Shown: positions 37,104 to 51,300 of the stretch, piece after piece
Layout of the letters: each line of letters begins with the position of its first letter
How positions within the stretch are numbered: position 1 is the stretch's first letter
Source: Sialis fuliginosa
Taxonomy: Eukaryota; Arthropoda; Insecta; Megaloptera; Sialidae
Direction: 5' to 3'
DNA length: 64,000 bases
Assembly (NCBI GenBank): GCA_961205875.1
Contig: OY540810.1
Span: forward strand, 28,768,001-28,832,000
Made by a program: the position numbers and the translations under genes
Notes under the pieces: model-generated
The model's input: the letters and a program-made list of their open reading frames with translations, nothing else
Told to the model about the DNA's origin: nothing
Database searches by the model: none

Positions 37104-40100
37104 TAGCCACCTCCGATCATTGACAACACCAGCCCCCTACCACGCCCCCTCTTCACAGCAATGCCCCCCCGACTACTACTACAAAGTTTTATATTGCCTG
37201 ACTCTGAATATTATAATTTCGTTCATTTTCATGTCCTCTTACAAACCTTATATTTCGTCCTAATCGGGTAAGTAAGCAAACTATATGTACAGTATTGTAT
37301 CTGCAATGGCTGCTAACAAACATGCAAAATATTTAAAAAAAAATTATATAAAAACTAGGCAACACTATAATGTAATCATAGTAGCAAATTATATTATTAT
37401 ATAATACCTAACATGATTGTTATATGCCTCATTGTGGTTATCAGTGCTCATTTCATGTAAATATTTTCACTGCCGATTTATTATCGGTTTGATTTAACTT
37501 TTAGTTAAGTCTTTTTAATCGATTCGATATCTCAATTATATAATTGTGCAAAGTTTCTTTATGGTCTCTTCGTAAAACGTAATCGTTTCAAACTTATAAT
37601 TAATAGATAAATGACTAGCAAATTGTTATTTTTTAATTCATTATGCTATAATCCAGTTGTGCTAGATGTTTGCCAGATCACTGAAACTTTTAAAAATATC
37701 TTTTACTTATACATTAATAATCTTTCATGTTTTGAATGGTAAGCAGTCAGTTGTTGCACAATTATCTCAAAAACTATTATGAAAAAGGTTCATTAACAAA
37801 TTAAAGATTGCAAAGTTCTCAATAAAAAAATATTATTTTCTTTGTAGAACCATTAGTTTTCATGTAAAACGTATTGGAGTGTGGATAAAAAGCACGACGT
37901 TAAAAAAAAAAGGATACATTTAATAGCTATATTCATATTTTGATATGTTTAGACAGTAACAACAGTTCTATTAAAAATAATAATAATTTTTGGTTTGGTT
38001 AAATTTGATAAAAACAATTTTTTCATAAAACTAATAATTTTTTAGATAATTGTAAAAATATGCTGCAGAAGGAATTCGGTTGAAACCTGAAATATTATTT
38101 GTATACAAGTAAAAGAATGTCTGGTAAAAAATCTTTGCTGCCTGGGTGCATCAATGGTGACAACATAACCATTATCGTTCCATTAGAATTATTAAAAAAT
38201 ATTTCAAAGTTATGTAAATTCATTTGTTTTGAGAAAGTTTTAATTCCTTATAAATAATATAGTTACAATTATTTTTTATTTAATAACTTATTACCACATG
38301 TAACAATGTTAATGGGTAAAGCAATAAGAAATTCTAATTAAATTAAAACTATTTTGAATAATCATTTTGTAGATAAAGCTCTTATAGTAAAGTTATTTTC
38401 AGTTAATATTATTGATATCTCTTAGCTAGTGGATTGCAAGGTCCTGTGCAAAAAAAGCAAGGTTCTAATGTACGTTATTTGCATATTATAACGTAAGTAG
38501 GTGTAGTATAAAACCTTGTAGCACTTACTTGTGATTCTGGAGCGACAACCAGTAAACCGTAAAGAAGTTTTGCAAAACATCGATGTGTAAGACTACATAG
38601 CTTTCAGTGCAATCTATGAAATGCTTATATATATATATATGTATATTTAAATGAAACAATGGTTCAGTCCAAGTATTTGTTTTATTTATTGTTGTCCGGA
38701 TCTATATCTTAGTCAAATCTATTTAAGAAATGATCGACTCTGAATGTACTTTAATTAAAGTGAGCTAATTGTATTAATAAAATATTCCTTACAATATTTT
38801 TTAAATTTAGAACTCAGTTATTTTTAAAATATACATTCTATTTCTTTTCTTGGTAATTCATATATTGCAACGTAAAAATGGGTTTTGTTTTTCATGCATG
38901 GATTATAAATGTAAACTTTACTACTTGCGATTAAATAAATAATAGAATTGTGTACGCAGAGATAAATTATAACGACAGAGATGGTTCAAGATGTAATTTA
39001 TATTTGTTGTGTAATCTATATTAAAAATAAGTATAAACGTAAGAAAATATATGAAAGTGCACCAACATTTTATAAAACACAAACTAATATTGATTTGTTT
39101 AGAAATAGCATTCTATAAAAATACCTAATAGTATTATCTTGAACTTTCTCTGTTTACATTTTTTTTAAATATGTATTTGCCATTTACAGGTTTAAACATG
39201 GACAGGTCCTAAATTTAAAAAATATAATTTTAGATATAACGACAATACTCTTTTATTGTACACTTCAAACTGCGTTTTGAGTTCGATGATATTTTAATAT
39301 TTATGTAGTGGCACGCATGTATTTTAATGCTAAAAGACTCCATACACATAGCAATTTGTTATCCAAGTTCTGTATATATATTGGCAGAAGAACTTCAGGT
39401 TATTTTATTACTAAAACAAGAAAAAGCTTTGCAAAATATTGCTTCTGCAAATAAAGACAAGCGTAATATTTTATTGCTGCGTGTATAAAGCCTTTAAAAT
39501 CCAAAAGTTTCTTTAATAGAACCGGCATTAGGTTGTTGTTATTCTGTATAGTTTGATTAAATTGACTTGATTAAATTTGTGTGTGTATGAATGCTGTCTT
39601 ATATAATTAATTTTATTTTAAATTTCAGATCATTGTAGTTTAAATAATTAAAAACATAATTGTGTAAATTATTATCGTTTGAAAAACATTATTAAATTAC
39701 ATTGTGTATTATTTTTAAACATTCAATATTTAAATTTTAACAAACTAATTACTGTGATTTTTTACTTTCTCATTTTTATTACTGTGAACAGACATTGAAT
39801 TTTTTTTTCCAATGATTTAATATTTTCGCATTGATGTTGAACCATGTAAATAATATTTAATTTAAAGTTATTACAAATTGTAACCCATTAGATTTTGTTA
39901 TATTGTGAAATATAGATATCATCTTCATTTCAAAGTGTGTCAGTTGTGTTCAGTATTTTTACATAAACACCAAGTAGAGTATTTATATCACTACAATTTT
40001 GTGTCAGTAAATAGGTAATAGACAAATTAATATGAGTTTTAAATAAATAGAGAATTAACTAGTGATAATTTTATATGTCTGTGATTTATTTAAAAATGTT

Positions 40101-43100
40101 GAACACTGTTGATGAAATTTGTTTTATTACATTACCACAGCATATAAAATTGTGTTTGAAATTGTTCATTTAATATTTGTAATATGCTAAAATCTATTAA
40201 ACTAGTATTAAAAATAATATTTTTCTCAAATTATTCTTGTTGAGAAATTATCATGTCATGTTTTATTTTAAAACCATTGTTTAAAATTTTGGATAAATAA
40301 TAAATTAATTATAAAAAATAGACAAAATGTGTTTATTTACATCTAACTAATGGGTTATTTGCGGAATAAAAGTCAATTTTATATTTCTATAAGCAAGGGT
40401 CATATATTGTCACGTTAAATAACTAAAATTTCACAATGTGTAATTGTTACATATGCATATGTTTATAGAAATGTAATGTTTGAAATTTTTAGAACTTATG
40501 TTTTCTTATTTTTCCAGGAATAATTTTAATTTGTTTGACGCAGTGAACATTTTAACCACTAACAATAAGATTAAATCAACACTGTAATATATATATTAAA
40601 TTTAAGTATCTATTGCATCGAAAGCTTTTAGTCAAATTTATACTGTATTTCTTTTAAATATTCATAAGTGCTTACATATTTTGATACATATAGTTGTCTT
40701 ATGAAATTTTGTTTATTTTAATTTCTTAATATTCAGAAATAATTTAAAATTTTATACTATCGTAGTAATTTGAGTTAATATTTAATTATTAATTGCTGGT
40801 TTTACAATTTTATACTAAAGTTATATCGACTTCTCTTTTGGCAACTGAATTATCTCATCTATTTTATATGCAGTGTCAAAGGAGCAGACAATTTTCTTGA
40901 AAATAGTTTATCTTAAATCGAGACCTGTTTCTGATGTGTATGAATATTTTATAGAATTCACAGCAGAATCAGCAGTTAATTGAAATTTTGTATTCAGCAT
41001 TAAATTAACAATGTTTAAAGTGTAATAACAATGCAATTTGGAAAAAGACAATTGATTCTGTTAAATGCTACAAAAAATATTATACATATATTATAAATAT
41101 ATACATTTTGACCATCATACGAATATCTTATACCAAAAAATAGTTAAAATATAAATTTTAGATATTAATATTCTTTAAAAAAAAAAAGTTTCTATTATTT
41201 TCAAAAATAATTTAAAAATTTACAAGAAATTTTTACTATTATGGCTGTAGTTCTTATACTGACCGACAGACAGACACTGAGATAATGATCGTATTTACAA
41301 AATATACAATTCAGTTGAATTTTTTTAATATCACTATACTTTATTATAAAATACATTTTATGTTTATATAAAACTTGAAAACTGACTTGTTTCAGCTCTA
41401 GGTGAGCTGTTTTTGAGAAAATTGCCTAATGCTTGAAGAATAGACATTTTGTATAGCATTAAAGCAGTAAGTCGGTGTTGATCTTTATATTTAACAATGA
41501 ACACAAGTTACTACGGCAGTATTGCAACCATACAATACATATTATATATTTTAATAACAGAACTACAATTAAGACTAATATTTAAAATGCTAGTTATTCA
41601 GTATGCACATTAGGTAGGTGGTAATAAAAATCTAGAATCAAATTTGAAAATGGTCGTTGTGGAGTATGTACAATAAATTATTGATGAATGGAATGGAATA
41701 CATATACGTGTTGGTTAGGCTGTGTGTTTTAAACGCAAATAATTTCATGGTAGTCGCCATCCTATTGGTTATAGAGCAATTATGTTTTGCACAAACATTT
41801 GTACAGTTGAGTGTATAGAGATATAATTTAAACTAGAGATATACACATTCGCAGGCTGTCTTTGTCGTAAGCAACGGTTGTCTGTTTCATACGCTGTATC
41901 CAATTCATCGTTAGCTCAATATTGTAGTTTGAGTTGTTGCATTGTCAGTGACATCTTGTGGTAATAGTATGTTTTAATTATACTTTCTCTCATTTCGTGT
42001 ACCTTGTAATAATAAGATATTCATTTTATAAATCAACCAAAGTATTATAATATAATATGAATAATAAGCATTAAAAAAATGAATGTATTGAATAACAACG
42101 TTTTGGATTTTTATTATTACATGTTTTACAGTATATTTATATTGAATTTGGAATGTATATAAAATGTTTTATAATTCAGAATAAAGAACAAATTGTATGT
42201 TTTGGTGCTTGAAAATCTATCTTTCTTACATTTTTTATAAAAACCGTTTCCTTAATTCTTAATAAGAAGTATAAAACGTAAATATATTATGCTTTACAAG
42301 CATGGCTTTGGTTATATTAAAACATAGTGTTAAGAAGTAAGCAGAACTGCTAAGTACAATATATTCTACAGTTGAATAAAGTAATTATAAATAAAACAAT
42401 TTTATACATGCGTACTTGCATATGTAGCTATAAATGCAAAATTGGTGAGAGAAAAGATACCACAGTTGTTTCCGACAATTTATATATCTATAATAAAGTT
42501 GTTAATCATCCTAAATCAGATATACATATTGCTAGTTGCCAATTATGAAACCCTGAACAAATCAACTGTGAACGCTACGGGTTTACTTTGGTATGTATAT
42601 ATTATAAACTAACTAGATCACTTATGTTAGTAGATAATATATACGTCTTGTATGTATTGGTTACTCTGATGTACATTGCGTATACTTTCACAGATTATTT
42701 GATTCATTTGAAAGTCGGATAACAGTGTATTGTGGTTAAATTAGTCGTATATGATCAACAATATCTATTTTGTTATTAAACAGATGACCTAAATTTTCAT
42801 TAGTATTTAGTTTCTTTATAAAACACAAATAAAAAATGTCTACAGCTTTATTTTACTTTTTACATTTTGTATTGTACTATTAGATAACAAAATATACATA
42901 ATATTTTCATTACTTAAATATTTTGTCTTATTAAAAAATTATAATGCTTATCGAATACAAATTTTTTAGATTAACTTCTAATTGTACAATATAACTTGTC
43001 AAACTAAAAAACAAATCAATCCGCTCTTAGCATTAAGAATTAAATGTGAGAGTACACATGAATGAAAACTGACTTTATGTGTATTACATAACCACGACTA

Positions 43101-45361
43101 ACTATAAATAACTAACTATTTATAAGAACCTGTGTAGATGTGTGACGGTGGATATGGCCGACATTGATCTCATTCTATCTTATTAAACCATACATGTTTA
43201 TATTTATTACTTAGTTTGTAAGATTATATTCGTAAAATGGTGACCATTCTATTGTTCATTATAATATTCATTTATAATAACTTTTAGTACTCAAATTTTT
43301 TAAATGTTCTGGTGGTTTCAAGTTTTGTAAATTTTTCGAATTAAGTTATTGTAATAGAGCAATAAAATGGTCAACTGTGTTGTATGAGTGTGAATGAATT
43401 TAAAACATTTGTATGGTAATAAAAAAGAGATGATTTAGGTAAAATCGTCCATACCTGCACAGGTGTAATGTAAAGTCTATGTTAAAAGTATAAATATATA
43501 AATATATAAATATATATAGTATAGGTGTCTGATAATATAAAATAAAATAAAATAATGTTTTAATTCAAACTTGTAGAGAATATGATCTAATGTTGTTTTA
43601 TTTATGGCACTTATTCCTTAGATTATTTTCTAAAGTAGAATGTTTTTCGTGTACGATATATTTTACTTTAATAATATAGTTTTGAGGAGTATACAAATTT
43701 ATTATTCTTTATTTGTGTCTATTTTCAATATTGGTTGGTTCATCAAAGTTTTGAGTTTAATGCATTTATAGTAATTAATTGATGCAGCACATTCTTTTTT
43801 TATTAAAAATATTGTATATTATATATAAAAATAAATTTTATTAGACATACCTGATATTAGATATATCTAATTATACATTTATATGGTTTAGATATATATT
43901 TATTGATTTGTTCTACAATAGAGAATTAAAAACTCAATACAAAAACCGTTCAAAACTCAATTTATGATACTTTTGGACATGATCAATTTTGGAAATAGAC
44001 ACTTTTGATTTAACGTATGAAAATTGTTCAATGTGTTATTTATTATATGATATTTTCATAAATATTAACAGCCAATATTCTTAGAAACTGATTTATCTTT
44101 AATAAGAGTTTTAATGATATTTGTAGTTCTAATGATATTTGTAGAAATTGGTGGTTTTCTGATATAACTGGAAACGAATCGTACTGGTTTCAGTGAAGTC
44201 TCAATGTACAATGTAATAATTATGCTAATTAAGTGCAAAACTAGAGGTTCGATAAAATGGTTCACTTTGTTTGATTAATTTTTACTGTTACTAGTATGGA
44301 TACATAACAAGAATGTAACGTTACGAAAAAAAGAAAATTCTAACATTATTAATTTTTTTTGTTACAGCTTCAAACTTTTCTACGAAAATATTCCAAAATA
44401 GTTGAATTTTTTTTATTGTTATCGTTACAAATAATGTTATTTAAAAAAAATTTACATATATTTTTTTGACAATAGAGTGTCAGCGAGCTTTTTTATTATC
44501 AAATTCGTTTTTCAGCTCCCAAATATACATAAGAAAAATATAGTCCAGTTAAGAATATAAGACTTTCTGAGGCTGTGTTATTTCTGAATTGATTTGCTTT
44601 AATGATGTAATTGTGTATAAATAGATAGATTATCAATTTTAATGAATTCCAACTTACAATTAGTTCCGAAATTTACAGAATAAAGGTAAGTATTTTTTTG
44701 TTACTTTAAATTTATATTTTAAAAATTCTATTTTTATTCATAAAAATCATATCAGAGCATTGTCTTATAAGTGCGTGACCAAAATAACATTTAAACTAAG
44801 TATTAGGGTTCTGTAATCATTCTCATTTGAAATTAACTATATTTCTACAAAAAAATAAATTAAAATGTCTGACAGTTTTCATTGCAAGTATTAATTAAGG
44901 CTACATACTGGAATTTTTTCAGATTTTTTGCATCAATAGTTGAGAAATTAGAGGGGGGGGGGGGCTCTGACAACTGAAAAGGGTCCTAAGTGAAAACAAA
45001 ATTTCGTGCACTTCAATCGATGGAAGGGGAATTCATTATTAAATATGTTATTTTTTTAGTGAATGTAAGGCAATAATCGAGTCTTTCTGTATGACACGTT
45101 ATAGGGGATGATACTTTCTACTTGTTTCCAAATCTAAGTTTTCCTGGTTACACTCTTATTAAACATACCTGTAATTACATTTAGAGTACATTAAAAAATT
45201 ATCAATTTTATATGAAAGAATAAGAATTTTTAATGTAGAATAGTAGATAGAAAAGTAAAAGGAATTAAAAATAAGTACATAAATTAATCAAAAATATCAT
45301 TTATTTAAACTTTATATAACACTTTTATATAACACTCCTAATATTAATTATAAACTATGAA
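37104..45361 (+). other. Long non-coding stretch, probably extended 3' UTR of the B56 gene, then convergent spacer
   Basis: After the stop, about 6.5 kb (to about 43.6 kb) is unique AT-rich sequence with many AATAAA-like signals and almost no recognisable transposon ends, in sharp contrast with the introns. It contains Pumilio-type TGTANATA words at 37456, 39371, 39845, 42154 and 42594, not clearly above chance at this base composition. I infer a long 3' UTR with several polyadenylation sites. 43.6-45.36 kb is spacer, including a G12 run (44953-44964). No open frame here is conserved. Confidence 0.5.
44614..44690 (+). promoter_or_regulatory. Possible TATA promoter and short first exon
   Basis: GTATAAATAG near 44615 is followed about 70 bp later by a strong donor-like sequence AATAAAG|GTAAGTATT. 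The arrangement resembles a promoter plus a non-coding first exon, but no downstream exon on this strand was identified and the sequence could arise by chance in AT-rich DNA. Confidence 0.2.
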
Positions 45362-48300
45362 TCAGTCAATAGAAACTGCAGATCCAGTTGTCGCTAAATA
45401 TTTCCCAACATCTAAGGAAGCTTCATTGTAAACAATAATTTCAGCCGGCTCATCTGTCGTATTTTGACTAAAACAACATAAATTTAAATAAATTACTTAA
45501 ATTAATGCTATTTACAGAAAATCATACCACATCAGAAGAGCACGGACCTCACGGTCTAATATTAAATGTTGAAGTGATTGTTCTGCCTGGATTTCATCTA
45601 ATATTTGAAGTTTAGAAATTTTAAATAGCACTGCTTGTTCAGGCAAAATTAGAAACTCTTCTAATATTTGCCTAATATCTTTAAACCTCACCCATTCAGT
45701 GTTACCATAATCGATGAAAATTACCTAAAAAAGTTTTTATTATTATGATTATTAATATTATTGAAATTATGTTTTAAGAAAAATATACCTGTATTTTTTC
45801 ATCTGCATCTAAAACTCTCGCTCTATACCAAAAATTGTCATTAGAAAATCGAGCTAGAACTAACTCTTGCGGGGCAGGCAAAATTGTAATTTTCTTCAAC
45901 GATTTTACTGAATTAGGATTATTCATTCTAGCCAATAATTTCACTAGAAAATAAAGTATGCATTTGGTTAAAAATAATTTAAAAAATAATATGTGATTTA
46001 TTTACTTGCTGGAGGAACCTGATTTTTAGTTTTTATTTGTGCATAAAATGTTGATCCTGATACTACATGAGTTATTAACAAATTCATGATTGTTCCTTTT
46101 GCTGGTAGTTCTAACTGATTTATAGTATTTATATAAACTACCTGTTTATCCGAAGTCCACCAATTCTCTAAAAAAATAAAACTTTTATTTTATGTACATA
46201 ATAAGTATATTTTTATTTAATTATTAATATTTATTTAATTAAGAGTGAATCTTTCTGCATATTTTAAATTATTATGTTCTGATGGTATAGGATGATTGGT
46301 TCAAATTTTACTGTCATTTAAGGATGTGATGCAGGGCCGGAGGAAGGCGGGTACGATGCATGATTTTCACGCAAGTGCCAATGACCAAAAACGGCGAAAT
46401 TAGAAATAAAATGCGTGAGAATAGCATTATTAGGGTTAAGTAAAATGTGATATGAGGAGTAAAAAAAAAGAAAGAGTGTGCAAAAGTAAATTTAAGAGGT
46501 GGCAAAATTGTAATGACAACCAAAAAAGCAGCAGGGACACAAAAGTGTGGGAAAAAAGGCAACAATATGAATTTTTAATACACCATCAGAATCCCTAGCG
46601 CCGGGCCTGATGATGATTTCTTTGGTTTTGATTGTTCTTAAAGTATATACATATATATAGGTACTTTCAAGAATATGTCAACCAAAAATCATGTTATATA
46701 ATATTCGATCGGCCCCGTGCCTCTTATACTATTCGGGGAAATTTCAGAATCCATTATTTTATCAAATTCTTCTATAGAATTGCAGTATAATAAATATAAT
46801 ATAGTGTCTATTGTTTTATGAAATAATCCGATCATATTACTATATTAAATTTAAAAATATCACTCCATTTGGTTCTCAAAACTATTACAAATTGATCAAA
46901 TTTAATTAATGTACACATACTAACTTTGGGACAATTTTTTATGCTCAAATCGACAGCTGTTTCCTTTGAAACATTTTGTACCGGTTTCATCTGTAAACTT
47001 GCAAATTCGTGCTGCATCCTGAGGAGTGTAACCCCCTTCGATTGCTTCTGCAATTTCGTTACTAGTGTCTGTTTCTAAATCAAAGTCTTCACAGTTCCAA
47101 TCATTATTTTCATCACAACCGTTTAGTCCTATAAATTATAAAAATAAAACAACGGTATATGATTTATTGGCACCTTAAATAGGCTTTTCAAAGAACTGAG
47201 ATACATAAATACCTTGCGATTGTTTAATTTGATTTATCATAAATTCAGATTTAATATACTCTCCGGGTGGAGAAAGTTCATCAGGGAACATGCAAACAGC
47301 AGTGCGTGATGTCAGCATTATAACACTAATACAAGCATTGTACGAGCTTACAAGTTTTACTTTTAAACCATCGCTATAAAAATAAATTATAAATTAAATA
47401 AATCTAGTTTGTTACAAGTATACAAATTTATACCTAGCATTTTCAATATATGCAATTGTAAAGAATTCTCCGGATAGAATGAATTCTCTAAATACGCGTA
47501 AACTTGACTCTGGCCATTCATTTAATATTTTGTGAGGAGTTGAGCCAGGTGGATACAGCTAAAATTTTCAAAGAAATTAGTTAAGACAATATTAAATTAT
47601 TAATAAATCCATAAATGATATGTAATTTTTATTTACAGTAAAAGTTTGAAAAAATAGTAGCACCTCACAATAACGGTGTAATTGGGACCGAACACTTACT
47701 GGTAAGTGAATTAAGGCTTTTTTGTATCTCGCGAGTGCCTGCAAGCAAAACTACGTACTAATATATATTAAGTGTGTAAAAACACTAACTATAAAACAAT
47801 GATAGAAAGGGAAAAAGAAATAAAAATATAAAATTTAAGAGCACCATTATTGCGAAATGCCGTTATTGTGAGGTGCTACTGTACAAAGAAATTAGAGGAT
47901 CGTAAATACAAATGTATGAAAGAAAAAAAAACATTTAACGGAAATCTCAAAATAATCTAAAGTGACAAATACTAAGAAACATTGTTATTAAATATACATA
48001 CATAAAGTAGGCCACATTTCTGTACCATTGGTGGATAAGAAGCAGCTTTTTGTGACAAATTACGAATATATTGTACACTAATAGTTTGTTCAAAACCCTC
48101 ATCTACAATGAATACTTTTACAAAATCTTCGTATTGTTTATTATCCTGCAATTACAAGAAAAACACTGTAATTAACAGAATATCAACAATTTAACTTAAA
48201 ACATCAAAGAACATATTCGGTTACATCTGGTACCAGAATGAGTGAATAATAATTTGTGTTTATTTTTCAACAAGTTTCATATTTTCAAAATATAAGTCAA

Positions 48301-51300
48301 AAAGATCTAATACCAAAAATACTGGTAGAGGAAAAGGTTGAAAAATACTATCATAAACTAGTTTCTTTTAATTATTTAGAATTATCAAATTTTACCAAAA
48401 GCCAGTCGACCAGTTTGCATCGATGCCAATCATAACTTTTATCATTATTAGGACTAAAACAAGTAAAATATAAGCTTTTTGAGTTCATCATCTCTTCCTT
48501 AGATGAATACGATATAGCCTCTGCACTTTCACAGAATTTTGTTAGTTCTTCATGGAATCTGAATAAATATATTTAGATTAAAAAGGTTTTTATAATTTAC
48601 AATAATAATAATAACTTACGTATCATATTCAGTATTTATTTCACTATCGTTAGAAATATAAAAATCAGATGGTGATTTAAGATATGTAACAATACATAAT
48701 GAACCTTTTTTAGGTGGAACAAATGGCGGTAAATCTACAAGTAATTAGAAATAATATAATATATATAAATAACCATGGCAGAGGGAAAGTGGTAAAATTT
48801 CCTAATAAAATTGTGCAATATTCAAATCGCTTTAACTTTGGTATAATAATTACGATCAAATTTTTCAAAAAAGAAATTAATGCTTGAAATCTCTACTTTA
48901 ACCTTTTAACCCATTAACGCCCAAGAGTGCGTCAACGCAACATTATGAAAACTATTTTTTTTTAGTGATATAAAATTTTTGTTTTCTTTTATTATTATAT
49001 GAGTTTGTCAGAAGAAGAGACTTTCTTTCATTCTGCCAAAATAGAATAGTTATATTATTTTTGTTATAATTATTATTCATATTTAAAAACACGTAAAAAA
49101 GAGAATTTACGCACATGTTTACAATTTCAGTAAATTTAAATAACCTATGATATTTATCAGTATTTGTTTACTCTTACTGTATCGTTAATGGGTCTATCTT
49201 ACGAATAGACATATTAAAAAAATTAATTGTTTATGTTTAGTTGAAAATAAACAAACGAAATATCTAGTGTGCGTTGACGCACTCTTGGGCATTACAATGA
49301 ACACAAGTTACAATATTATTGTAAAAACCTCAGCAGTTCAGTGCATCATCTGTATGCCTTCATTTTATATGTTAAAAAATTACAGGTCAATAAAAAAATT
49401 TACAACTTTAGCAGCATACGTCACATGTAAAAAAAATTTGTTTATGATTTTTTTTCACCAAGTAATTGGACTTTGCAGCTAAAATTGTCGTAAAACCGGC
49501 CACGCAACACTCTTTTAGATAACGTTTACTTTGGTGATACAACAATTCATTATTCGTAGTCAGTGCCGGATTAATTCAGCGCGGGGCCTGTAGCAAATGT
49601 TATAGAGGCCATTGGCAGGGGCATCGCTAGAGGGTGGGAGGAAGGTTTTTTTTTTTTAAGTTTTTGTATATTAGGCAAGTGTCACCCCCTGTGAACTTTT
49701 GACGACGGAAAAAATATCAGTGAGCTCTATTTTTTAAAATAAATTGGACAGTTATCACCCCTTATAGACTTGACAATGATCAAAAAAAGTAAATTGATTA
49801 GACATTTTACCCCTTAAAAGCTTTAAATAACCAAAAAAAGAAGGTAAATAGGCTTTATTTTATTAACAAATGAGACGGGTGTCACCCGGGGTTTAATGTT
49901 GTTTAATGTGGGCAAATTTAGAATAATCGATTTAAAAAATCAAAGATCGGAGCTTTAAAAATCGATTTTCGTTAATAAAAATTTCTTAGTGATCTTTTTA
50001 CGAAAAAGTAATAGCTATATAATATTTAATAATAGTGGTAGTAGTGAATGGATTAAAGGGCTGTAACATCTAAATCTATCATTGAAATGATTTAAAATTT
50101 GAATACATAACATTAAACTACATAACAAATAATTTAAGACTATTATTGTTACTATTTCTGTGATTTACTATTGTCAAACAAGAGATGTTATTTCTACTCA
50201 GTATTTAAAAACATAAATGAAATAAAAAATATTACCTGTTATTGGTTCCTGAACTTGTACTTCAGTTGCATCATTTGAATAAAATGAACTAATCGGAGTA
50301 CTAGAAGCAAAACTATTAACATTCTTATTTGTGAAACAATCTAAAGGCACTGAAGAATGTTCTTGCTGAATAGATAGCTCATTATTTATTTTGATTTGAT
50401 TTATCGCCTCTTCTTTAGAATTTTTATCGTCATTGATATTTTCAACAGACAGTTTATTTATATTTGTTAATGTTTCATCAGTATTTAATATATCACTTTC
50501 ATTGATTTCACTTTTAACTAAAGGTAGCTTTATTACACAATTAATATTCGAAGCACTTAAAACCTGATTATTAAGTTTATTTTCAGAATATTTTCGATTT
50601 TTTTTATTTTGATTATGACTCGGTAACGAATTTAATGACCGAGATTGTATTTGTCTTTTGCTAACAAATGGTGGAGGGCCAGTTTTTATGGCGAGTTTTC
50701 TCTCAGACACATATTTATCTTTACATGAATAGTGTTCCTTTTCTAATAAACTCAACCTTGTCAAATATTCTTCATGTGTGTTCTGAATATTACTCAGACT
50801 GAATCTTTGATTTAAGACATAATTATTTGTATTTTTATTTGATTTATTATTCGATTGTTCTTCTAAGCTTGATTTTGATATTATTGGCTCTGATCTTACT
50901 GTTTCGATATCATTTGACCGGTCAGAATTGTACACAATTAAATCTTTCTTTTCTTCTTCCAGAGAATTGTCTAATTCATTCTGACTAGAGATATCATCTT
51001 CATAATTTTCATTTTGTACAACTTCGTCAACTTTTTTAAAAACATTATGATTAGATAAATTAGAAATATTTCCACCAGAATTTTTTTGGATATGTAATTT
51101 ATGCAAATACTGGCTTGTTAAGCTATTTTCTGCATTATTTTCCGTATTGTTTTCAAATCTTTGATTTTTTATAGCAAAGGAAGAATTATGTTTAGCCAGT
51201 TCAGTGAATGTTGTTTTGACATTTTCCAAAGATACATTTTTTGATGAACATTCTTTATCGTCTAGCTCATCATCGCTTGTTTCTTCAAAATTTAAGTTCA

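Noticed and set aside
37456-42601. Pumilio-site cluster in the B56 3' region
   Set aside because: Five TGTANATA words in about 6 kb is near the few expected by chance at this AT content.
44065-44265. 66-codon minus frame between B56 and the Tudor gene
   Set aside because: No start context, no homology and a short internal direct repeat; chance frame.
46832-47053. 73-codon minus frame in the Tudor gene
   Set aside because: Wrong frame over the exon that encodes the CCCH finger; the +1 frame carries C-x9-C-x5-C-x3-H and joins the flanking exons in phase.
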